This document shows, piece by piece, positions 7,270 to 13,285 of a stretch of 13,713 bases of DNA. A program made the position numbers and the translations under genes. The stretch is from a candidate division CSSED10-310 bacterium (GTDB lineage: Bacteria; CSSED10-310; JAFGDC01): NCBI GenBank assembly GCA_016932295.1, contig JAFGDC010000494.1:1-13713 (forward strand), in the 5' to 3' direction. The notes under the pieces are model-generated. The model was not told the DNA's origin. It made no database searches and saw only the letters and a list, made by a program, of their open reading frames with translations. Each line of letters starts with the position of its first letter. The first letter of the stretch is position 1.

Positions 7270-9030
7270 CTACCCGTGCAACTCCGTCACGATGCCGCTT
7301 TTTGCCACGTAATACCGACGGTCGCGCCAGGCCACGATGCTGGAGAAGAACGGGCTCAGCCACAACAAGGGGCCGATCACCGACAACAGCGGTATCAACC
7401 AGAGGAAGAAATAGGTGCTGCGGTCCTTCACATACAGGAAATTGAGCGTCGCCAGCGACAGTGTCTCCGCCCCGACTGCCAGTAACAGAAGAGCCAGCGA
7501 CAGCGTGGAAGGGACCGCCAGCCAGTACAGGAAGGCGTGGAATATCCCGCTCTGGAAGAGATAGAATGGGTACACCTGCGGCTTGTACGTTCGGAACATC
7601 ACGTTGCGGCGATGCACTTCCGCCAGCCAGCCGCGCCATGAGGCACGTCGGTTGTGAATGCGCACCGGTCGGTTCGCCAGCACGAGCTTGTAGCCCCGTT
7701 CCGCCAGCCGCTCTGCCAGGACATGTTCATCGGCGATATGATCGCAGGCCTGGACGAAGCCGCCGGTCGCGGTGAGCGCTTCCTTCCGGATGGCCATGGT
7801 GGAGCCGATGGCCGTATTTAAACGTTCGAAATACGCCATCGGATAGTAGATGGAGAAGCTCAGGAAGAAGGTGATGATCGCCTCCATGGCAGCCGGGATA
7901 TTGCGCGCGCCGTGATAGGACGGCACCGCCGTCACCATCGCCACCGCCGGATCGGCCATCGGTCGAACCAGACGCCGCAGGTATTGGGGACTCGGCCGGA
8001 CATCGGCGTCGCTTACCACCAGGATGTCTCCACTCGCCACCTTCTCCGCCGCGATCAGGTTGCGGATTTTGCCATGCCCGCCGGGACAGTCGCTCCCATG
8101 ATCCGTCACCTTGATCACCTGTTCGGGATACTCCCGGCGCAGCCGTTCGATCACCTCGCGCGCCGGATCGTTCGCATCCTCCATGGCGAAGATCAGTTCG
8201 TAACCACCCTCGTACTCCAGCTCGCAGAAAGCCTTGAAATTTTCGAAACAGCCATCCTCCACACCGCGCACCGGCTTCAGGATGGAGACCGGCGGCGCGT
8301 AGTGGGTCACCGGGTATCCGCGCTTGTAGAACCGGTGGTACAACGCGATGGTGACATGCCTGAACACGATGCCGAAGATGAAGGTGGCGATCACGAACAG
8401 CAGGTAGACCTGGAATACGACGAAGGCGAAGCGCAGTGGTGTGGAAATCACCGGCTCCTTGAGCAGCAGGGTGATGGCGAGTCCGGAGAAGAGGGGGATG
8501 GCGAGATTGTCGTTGATCTTGGAGGAGAGCAGTTCGAAGATGGTGGCGCATAACGCTGCCCACAGGGCGATGTGGAGGGGAAAGAGCATCTGTGCCAGGA
8601 CGAAGCAGACGATGAAGCAGGCGGCGCTGCCTTGCAGGGATTTGTTCAGCACCTTTCGGGTGCCGTAGGTGCTGCCGATGATGGCTGCGACCGGATCGCC
8701 AAATGACAGGAAGAGCAACGCCACCACGGCCACATTCTTTTCATAGAGGAGCACGGTGATGAAAATGGCCATGCAGAACCATGTTGACGTATTGAGTGAT
8801 TTCCGCTCATCTTCCCTGATCAGCATGTGCAAGCGTTTGTAAAACCAAGCGTTGACGGCCGGCAGGGTGAGCCGCGCGAGATCGATCAGCAGCGCCAGGA
8901 AGAGCGTAATGCCCGATGCGATGATGGCCGCCCGGCGCGGCACCCAGTGGTAATATATCAACGGCGCCACCGCCGCCGACATGTGCCAGATCTTCCTATA
9001 CACCTGAAAGGGTGCAGCCGGAGGTCGCAT
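7270..9030 (-). CDS. Fusion of dolichol/polyprenol-kinase-like membrane domain with GT21 ceramide-glucosyltransferase-type glycosyltransferase
   Basis: The protein has 586 residues from ATG 9030, whose start overlaps the upstream stop as TGATG. A GTG at 9054 would add eight residues. Residues 1-190 are a multi-pass domain like dolichol/phytol/diacylglycerol kinases: RKIWHM (12-17), RxDE near 72-75, SFGDPVAAIIG (109-119), NKSLQGS (129-135) and E166...NDNLAIP (173-179). These are the conserved positions of that CTP-dependent lipid kinase family. Residues 203-230 are membrane-spanning. Residues 246-480 form a family-2-fold glycosyltransferase of GT21 type: PVSILKPVRGVEDG (247-260), AMEDANDPA (282-290), the nucleotide-sugar/metal motif SDAD (340-343) and ADEH (433-436). 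The usual (Q/R)xxRW is replaced by HRRNV at 473-477. Further hydrophobic helices follow. Phosphorylation and glycosylation of a membrane lipid by one protein is inferred; the substrate is unknown. Confidence 0.88.
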   Translation of the reverse strand: MRPPAAPFQVYRKIWHMSAAVAPLIYYHWVPRRAAIIASGITLFLALLIDLARLTLPAVNAWFYKRLHMLIREDERKSLNTSTWFCMAIFITVLLYEKNVAVVALLFLSFGDPVAAIIGSTYGTRKVLNKSLQGSAACFIVCFVLAQMLFPLHIALWAALCATIFELLSSKINDNLAIPLFSGLAITLLLKEPVISTPLRFAFVVFQVYLLFVIATFIFGIVFRHVTIALYHRFYKRGYPVTHYAPPVSILKPVRGVEDGCFENFKAFCELEYEGGYELIFAMEDANDPAREVIERLRREYPEQVIKVTDHGSDCPGGHGKIRNLIAAEKVASGDILVVSDADVRPSPQYLRRLVRPMADPAVAMVTAVPSYHGARNIPAAMEAIITFFLSFSIYYPMAYFERLNTAIGSTMAIRKEALTATGGFVQACDHIADEHVLAERLAERGYKLVLANRPVRIHNRRASWRGWLAEVHRRNVMFRTYKPQVYPFYLFQSGIFHAFLYWLAVPSTLSLALLLLAVGAETLSLATLNFLYVKDRSTYFFLWLIPLLSVIGPLLWLSPFFSSIVAWRDRRYYVAKSGIVTELHG

Positions 9031-10052
9031 CACTCGATCGTCGTGAAGCTCCACTGGTAGTTGTCACCCAGCGGACGCCCATCGCGGGTCAGCACTTCCT
9101 CGCCGTACACCGAGACGGTGATGGTTTCACCGGGCGGCAGAGGGCGGAGTGGATCATACATGCACGTACGGGACTCCTCGAGATAATAGATCCCCCCACT
9201 GATACGACGTCCGTCCCCATCGGTCACCACGATGTAGCGGTGATCCAACCGCTCGGTATCCATGGGATCGGAGAACTGGATGAGGATGTCCGATTCCCGG
9301 GATACCATCCCGCTGCCGTCATGGGGTCCGTGATGGATGATCTGCGGTTCGTTCCATGTCCGTTGATCCGCTGGGTAGCGCCAGCGGCCGTCCCAGTCCT
9401 CTACATAGGGTGGCGCCACGACGCCCATCTGCCATTCCGCCGGTGCCGGGGTGATCACCAGCGGTGGAAAATAATACGAGGCCACCATCATATCCACGGG
9501 ACTGGGGAACATGCAGCAGTCGGCATCCTCGTCCGCCATCAGGTGTACCAGGAACACCACCAGGAAGAACACCGTCAGGGTCAGGAAGATAATCGCGATC
9601 ACCGGCGTTTTCTCGACGACGATGCGGATATCCGCCGCCTCCCCCGACCGAAGAGTGAAGAACTGCTCGGTGTCGCCGCTCAACGCCTCCTTGCGGCCGT
9701 CCGCATCCAGCCGGTACTTGACCGCCACTCGGTAGCGACCAGGCACCAGGTCCTCTGCCGTCCACTGACCGATGCTTTCCCGCTGTACCAATTGCCAGCG
9801 CTGGCCGTCGTGGTAATACAACTCGGCAAGCACACCGTTCACCACCGGTCCCCCCTGGCGAGCGTCCCTTTCCTTCAGGAAAATACTGACGTGGGCGCTG
9901 GTGTGATCCTCCATCGGTATTCGGAAAGGAGTGATGCGGGTGCTGACACAGGCGCTGAGCAGCACCAGGTTGAAAACACACAACGCCGTCATGCCGGCGG
10001 TCAGGGGAAAACTGCCGCGTCGGCGCAGCGCATCGAAAGCGGTCCATCCCAT
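9030..10052 (-). CDS. Lipoprotein with carbohydrate-module-like and Big_5 (SbsA-like Ig) domains and an internal hydrophobic segment
   Basis: The protein has 340 residues from ATG 10052, with AGGAGG five bases upstream (10058-10063) overlapping the aldolase stop codon. The N-terminus has a lipoprotein signal with lipobox LSAC (Cys35). Residues 40-147 look like a beta-sandwich with the pattern VNGVLAELYY...DLVPGRYRVAVKY, as in extracellular prealbumin/CNA_B-type modules. Residues 150-172 are a strong membrane segment (IAIIFLTLTVFFLVVFLV). A linker with CC and many Pro/Tyr follows, then about 245-340 resembles a Big_5/SbsA Ig-like domain (ILIQFSDPMD...PLPPGETITVSVYG...WSFTT). No enzymatic motif is seen. 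It is coupled at both ends within the operon, so it may assist the downstream lipid kinase/glycosyltransferase. That role is inferred only from context. Confidence 0.85.
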   Translation of the reverse strand: MGWTAFDALRRRGSFPLTAGMTALCVFNLVLLSACVSTRITPFRIPMEDHTSAHVSIFLKERDARQGGPVVNGVLAELYYHDGQRWQLVQRESIGQWTAEDLVPGRYRVAVKYRLDADGRKEALSGDTEQFFTLRSGEAADIRIVVEKTPVIAIIFLTLTVFFLVVFLVHLMADEDADCCMFPSPVDMMVASYYFPPLVITPAPAEWQMGVVAPPYVEDWDGRWRYPADQRTWNEPQIIHHGPHDGSGMVSRESDILIQFSDPMDTERLDHRYIVVTDGDGRRISGGIYYLEESRTCMYDPLRPLPPGETITVSVYGEEVLTRDGRPLGDNYQWSFTTIE

Positions 10053-10062
10053 GGTTTCCTCC

Positions 10063-10815
10063 TCAGGCCGGGCCGGCTCCCGCAACCCTGGCCAGCACCT
10101 CGCGCACGATAGCCTCGACCATGACGGCGCGGTCCTCGCTCCCATTGTGCTTCACCGGGTCACGACCGGGTGACTTGATTCCGTACAAACTCCTCATTCC
10201 GATCAGCCGTTTGATCTCCTCCGGCGGCAACCCCTTGGCGCCGCCCAACTGGTGGCACAGGTAATTGATATGAGCGAAGTGTTCGACCGTTTCCATGCGG
10301 AAATACGCCTGTTCGAGTGTTTCGCCCACGGTGATGGCGCCATGATGCGCCATGAGTACGGCATTGTTGGTGCTGATGTAATGCTGCACGGTATCGGCCA
10401 GTTCCTGTGTGGAGGGCGGCTGGTACTCGGCAACAGGGATCGCCCCCAGACCGACCACCACCTCAGCGAGTAAATGCGGGTTCAGGGGGATCTCCGCTAT
10501 GGAGAAGGCGGTTGAAATCGGCGGGTGTGCATGTACAACCGCCCGTACATCGGCCCGTGCCCTGTAAACACCAAGGTGCATCTTGATTTCCGTCGATACC
10601 CGGCCGTCACCGATGACCACGCCCTGCCGATTCAGCCGTACCAATGACTCCTCCGTCATGAATCCCTTGCTCACTCCGGTGGGCGTGGCGATGATGTCGC
10701 CGCTGTCCATGCGGATGCTGAGGTTGCCGTCGTTGGCCGCCACGAAACGATGTTCATACATGCGCCGGCCGATGTCGACAATATCCTTCCTGGCCTGTTG
10801 CTCCTGGTCGTTCAT
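10063..10815 (-). CDS. Class II aldolase/adducin family protein (L-fuculose-1-phosphate aldolase-like)
   Basis: The protein has 250 residues from ATG 10815, which overlaps the preceding stop as ATGA. A longer frame from 10866 is unlikely. It is a zinc-dependent class II aldolase fold: GNLSIR (30-35), TPTGVSKG (44-51) for phosphate binding, Glu76 at the catalytic position, HAHPP (95-99) supplying two zinc histidines, and AHHGAI (156-161) supplying the third. All residues needed for metal binding and catalysis in FucA-like enzymes are present, so activity is likely. Family members also include ribulose-5-phosphate epimerases and methylthioribulose-phosphate dehydratases, and the substrate cannot be read from sequence. 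The length is slightly above FucA (about 215), with a C-terminal extension (216-250). Sitting between a YHS protein and a lipoprotein/glycosyltransferase pair, it may supply or degrade a sugar phosphate for that pathway. Confidence 0.9.
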   Translation of the reverse strand: MNDQEQQARKDIVDIGRRMYEHRFVAANDGNLSIRMDSGDIIATPTGVSKGFMTEESLVRLNRQGVVIGDGRVSTEIKMHLGVYRARADVRAVVHAHPPISTAFSIAEIPLNPHLLAEVVVGLGAIPVAEYQPPSTQELADTVQHYISTNNAVLMAHHGAITVGETLEQAYFRMETVEHFAHINYLCHQLGGAKGLPPEEIKRLIGMRSLYGIKSPGRDPVKHNGSEDRAVMVEAIVREVLARVAGAGPA

Positions 10816-11087
10816 GCCGGGTCCTGATCCTTGTTGAGTCGTTCCTGTCTGAATTTGACCATGCATTCACGTGAACAGAAATGATACCACTTCCCGTTGA
10901 TTCTCGATACAGTGGCTTGCGACTTGGGGATGTATACGCCGCACACGGGATCCCTCACCAGGAGATCGTCGTCGGAACCGTAGCGCCTGATATACTCCTG
11001 CCGCCGCTGTTTCCTCTCCTGAATGCTGCGTCTTGTATCCTGGACAAGCCGCCAGGCACGCCGGCCGAACTCCTCCATCAGTCCCAT
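10812..11087 (-). CDS. Small YHS-domain (TRASH-like) metal-binding protein
   Basis: The protein has 91 residues from ATG 11087, chosen because GGAGG lies five bases upstream (11093-11097). The open frame extends to 11201 but that part is Gly/Ser-rich and crosses the divergent promoter. Residues 1-36 are a basic, helical segment with many Arg and Gln. Residues 45-83 are a YHS domain: DPVCGVYI (46-53), then WYHFCSRECMVKF (67-79). Cys49, Cys71 and Cys75 are the expected ligands, as in domains that bind copper or other soft metals in transporters and sensors. It has no signal peptide and is probably cytosolic. As first gene of the operon it may be a metal sensor or chaperone; its stop overlaps the aldolase start, so the two are translationally coupled. 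Confidence 0.82.
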   Translation of the reverse strand: MGLMEEFGRRAWRLVQDTRRSIQERKQRRQEYIRRYGSDDDLLVRDPVCGVYIPKSQATVSRINGKWYHFCSRECMVKFRQERLNKDQDPA

Positions 11088-11103
11088 TTCAGCCTCCAGC
11101 GCC

Positions 11104-11132
11104 AGTATAACCGTCCGTTGCGGCACTCGCCA
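11104..11132 (-). promoter_or_regulatory. Possible promoter of the YHS-aldolase-lipoprotein-glycosyltransferase operon
   Basis: On the minus strand a good -10 TATACT (11109-11104) has only a poor -35, TGGCGA (11132-11127), at 17-nt spacing. Transcription would start a few bases upstream of the GGAGG, giving a very short leader. The weak -35 would suit an activated promoter, but this is a low-confidence call. Confidence 0.28.
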
Positions 11133-11167
11133 CATCCACAGTCCGCCTTCGCCTCCGCTTCCATGCT

Positions 11168-11197
11168 TTGACAGCGGCGCGGCGCCGCTTCTATAGT
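11168..11197 (+). promoter_or_regulatory. Strong sigma70-like promoter of the methyltransferase gene with a perfect dyad in its spacer
   Basis: A consensus -35 TTGACA (11168-11173) is followed by an 18-nt spacer and -10 TATAGT (11192-11197). The start would be near 11204, leaving a leader of about 42 nt. The spacer is almost filled by the 17-nt dyad AGCGGCGCGGCGCCGCT (11173-11189), with eight perfect pairs about a central G. Confidence 0.62.
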
Positions 11198-11245
11198 TCA
11201 TTCCACACTCACACCGTGGTTCTCCGGAACCGCCAGGGATACCTC

Positions 11246-12040
11246 ATGACCCGAACCGGCATTCCGATCACCCGCCTCCGGAGTCTGGCCGCCATGCTGC
11301 GGCAGTTCGGCGCCCGGGCTCCCCTGCGGGGCCGCTGCCCGGTCTGCGGTCGTCGTGCCATGTTTGTCAATATCTCGCCGCTGGTACGGGAAAGCTTCAA
11401 GTGTCCGTGGTGCCGCGCCATCCTGCGCAACCGCCATCTCGCCCTCATCCTCTGTCGCGAACTGGGTGTCGATCCCCACCATGGACTCGCCCACCTGGCT
11501 CAGGTTCACCCCGACCTGGCCATCTACGAGACCCAGTCCCGCGGACCCATCCACCGCTTCCTTTCCCGGCTGCCCCAGTATGAATGCTCCGAATTCCTGC
11601 CCCGAACTCCTCGCGGCACCATCGCCGCCGATGGCACCAGATGCGAAGACCTGCAGTGCCTGACCTTCCCCGATGCGATGTTCGACGTGGTGGTGAGCCA
11701 GGATGTCTTCGAACATATCCGTGACCTGCCCGCCGCGTGGCGGGAAGTCCACCGCGTGCTCACGCCGGGTGGCAGGCATGTGTTCACCGTTCCGTATTTC
11801 CGGGATCGATTGACGCGTCGTCGTATCGCCGTTGATGGTGATCGCGAGATCGATCTGCTGCCCCGGGAGTATCATCGGGACAGCGTGCGCGACGGCCTGG
11901 TATACACGGAGTTCGGCGGTGATCTACCGGCGTTGCTGGCCGAATACGGGTTCGTCACATCGGAATGGTGCGCCGGTGAAGAGGAACGGCGGCGCTGGGG
12001 GATCTATGACAGTTGCATCCTGGTGAGCAGGAAACGATGA
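11246..12040 (+). CDS. SAM-dependent methyltransferase with N-terminal zinc ribbon
   Basis: The protein has 264 residues from ATG 11246, with AGGGA about eight bases upstream. The longer frame from TTG 11168 would begin inside the promoter -35. Residues 31-57 form a four-Cys zinc ribbon (CPVCG 31-35, CPWC 53-56). The Methyltransf_11-type core follows. The usual glycine-rich motif I is replaced by YETQSRGPIHRFL, as in a subfamily often found near polysaccharide genes. After that come GTIAADGTRCEDLQCLTF, the motif FDVVVSQDVFEHI, and L(T)PGG.HVFTVPYF. The substrate is unknown; sugar or glycolipid methylation is one possibility given the divergent glycosyltransferase operon. The stop at 12038-12040 is followed by 181 bp before the next gene, so it is probably monocistronic. 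Confidence 0.88.
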   Translation: MTRTGIPITRLRSLAAMLRQFGARAPLRGRCPVCGRRAMFVNISPLVRESFKCPWCRAILRNRHLALILCRELGVDPHHGLAHLAQVHPDLAIYETQSRGPIHRFLSRLPQYECSEFLPRTPRGTIAADGTRCEDLQCLTFPDAMFDVVVSQDVFEHIRDLPAAWREVHRVLTPGGRHVFTVPYFRDRLTRRRIAVDGDREIDLLPREYHRDSVRDGLVYTEFGGDLPALLAEYGFVTSEWCAGEEERRRWGIYDSCILVSRKR

Positions 12041-12130
12041 ATCGGGGTTGGAGTCTCCAGTACCGTCGCATCGGGAACACCGCCGATTTCTGAAACTTCA
12101 CCATCCGGTGATTGTGAAAAGAATATGGAC

Positions 12131-12191
12131 ATCGATCGAGCGGCGGCGCCTGGTTGCACGCCGGGTAATCGCGGCGTAATATGCGATCGAT
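12131..12191 (+). promoter_or_regulatory. Possible promoter of the rhodanese-MauE pair with nested dyads
   Basis: A weak promoter TTGCAC (12154-12159), 17-nt spacer, TAATAT (12177-12182) would start near 12189, about 33 nt before the GTG. The inner dyad ACGCCG/CGGCGT (12158-12163 with 12172-12177) lies in the spacer. The outer inverted repeat ATCGATCG/CGATCGAT (12131-12138 with 12184-12191) brackets the whole promoter. The arrangement suggests regulation, but the hexamers are poor. Confidence 0.3.
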
Positions 12192-12221
12192 TTCGCTGAG
12201 GGAATGTGAGGAGGCCGTGAC

Positions 12222-12728
12222 GTGTGGAGTGAATGGATGCGAAGCGCAGTACTGGAAGCCATAGCGCTCGGTGCGCTCGCGATGGTGGTGGCGGTGGCTT
12301 ACAATGCCGGCTCAGCCGCGCCGCTTCCCTATCGCGGTGAGTGGGAAGATCCGACGGTACCCAACCCTGGCGGCCCATGCAAACCGCAGGCCGAATCCGG
12401 CGAGTTCGACGATATCATTTCCGAATACCAGGCATGGGATGCCTTATTCGTGGATGCCAGGTCGCGCGAGCAGTACCTGGAAGGCCACATCCGCGGCGCC
12501 GTATCGCTGCCGGTGGGCGACGCCGGGGAACGACTGGGTGAGTTCATGGAGTTCTATCCGCCGGACATGCGACTGGTGATCTACTGCACCGGTGAAGGGT
12601 GCCATGACTCTCATGAATTGGCGGATTTCCTGAGGATACAGGGGTACTTCAACGTGAAGGTCTATCGCGGCGGCTACGCTGACTGGACGGAACGGGGCAA
12701 GCCCGTGCGTGAAGGAGAGGAACCATGA
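12222..12728 (+). CDS. Membrane-anchored single-domain rhodanese-like protein
   Basis: The protein has 168 residues from GTG 12222, with GAGGAGG seven bases upstream (12208-12214). Residues 8-28 form one membrane helix with Arg7 on its N-side, so the domain is predicted outside the cytoplasm. A Pro/Gly linker contains Cys53. Residues 60-165 are a rhodanese domain: LFVDARSREQYLEGHIRGAV (75-94), active-site loop YCTGEGCHDS (121-130) with catalytic Cys122 and a second Cys127, and a final VYRGGYADW (about 147-155). The catalytic Cys is present, so sulfane-sulfur transfer or thiol/persulfide chemistry is likely; the Cys-x4-Cys loop could also form a disulfide. The stop overlaps the next start as ATGA, so the two products probably work together as a periplasmic redox or sulfur relay. 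Confidence 0.9.
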   Translation: MWSEWMRSAVLEAIALGALAMVVAVAYNAGSAAPLPYRGEWEDPTVPNPGGPCKPQAESGEFDDIISEYQAWDALFVDARSREQYLEGHIRGAVSLPVGDAGERLGEFMEFYPPDMRLVIYCTGEGCHDSHELADFLRIQGYFNVKVYRGGYADWTERGKPVREGEEP

Positions 12729-13261
12729 GCGGTCGTGCTGGCTCCTGGCTGGATCTCGCCGCGCGGCTCTTCATCGGCACCGTCTTCCTGTATGCGGGAG
12801 TACCCAAGATACTGGATCCATGCGACTTCGCCAGATCGGTGTACGCGTATGACCTCTGTCCCGCGATTCTCGTCAATGCCATGGCCATCATCATTCCGTG
12901 GTTCGAGGTGATCGGCGGGATTGCCGTCATCCTGGGTATCTTCCACCGGGGCGGGGCGCTCATCATCACCGGCCTGCTCGGCATGTTTCTGGTTCTATTG
13001 AGTATCACTTTCATACGCGGCATCAATTTTGACTGCGGCTGTTTTTCGGGCAGCAAGGATCTGTGCAGGATCCTGGCAGACCGCGTCTGCCTGGCCATGC
13101 AGATGGAGAGCGACAATTACATAGGCCGCCTCCGGAGCGGCTGCGAGATAATCCGCGATCTCGTTTTTCTCGTTCCGGCGCTGTTCACCTTGCGCTTCAA
13201 GGGCAGGAAATTTGTCTTGACCGGCCTGCTCGGTGTGACCTCCGCCTCCAGTGCCCGGTAA
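12725..13261 (+). CDS. MauE/DoxX-family membrane protein with extra cysteines
   Basis: The protein has 178 residues from ATG 12725, which overlaps the rhodanese stop by four bases. Four hydrophobic helices are visible, at about 9-30, 47-72, 77-97 and 143-158. The first carries the DoxX/MauE signature LAARLFIGTVFLYAGVPKI, followed by Cys33 and Cys45. Cys104-Gly-Cys106 in FDCGCF after helix three is the hallmark of MauE-like redox proteins. Between this and the last helix lies an unusual segment of about 35 residues (108-142) with Cys114, Cys122 and Cys140. MauE is needed for disulfide formation in methylamine dehydrogenase, and related proteins pair with DsbD, thioredoxin or rhodanese partners. 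A membrane thiol-disulfide partner of the coupled rhodanese is inferred. There is no methylamine dehydrogenase gene here. Confidence 0.85.
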   Translation: MSGRAGSWLDLAARLFIGTVFLYAGVPKILDPCDFARSVYAYDLCPAILVNAMAIIIPWFEVIGGIAVILGIFHRGGALIITGLLGMFLVLLSITFIRGINFDCGCFSGSKDLCRILADRVCLAMQMESDNYIGRLRSGCEIIRDLVFLVPALFTLRFKGRKFVLTGLLGVTSASSAR

Positions 13262-13285
13262 GCCGGCAACGACCGCCGCGGGGGC

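Noticed and set aside
9012..10112. Long plus-strand open frame (366 codons) opposite the lipoprotein gene
   Set aside because: It is His/Arg/Pro-rich with no recognisable domain and lies exactly antisense to a lipoprotein with a lipobox and good ribosome binding site.
13262..13285. GC-rich 24-bp gap between the MauE-like gene and iorB as a possible bidirectional terminator
   Set aside because: Only 4-bp stems can be formed and there is no T-tract on either strand.
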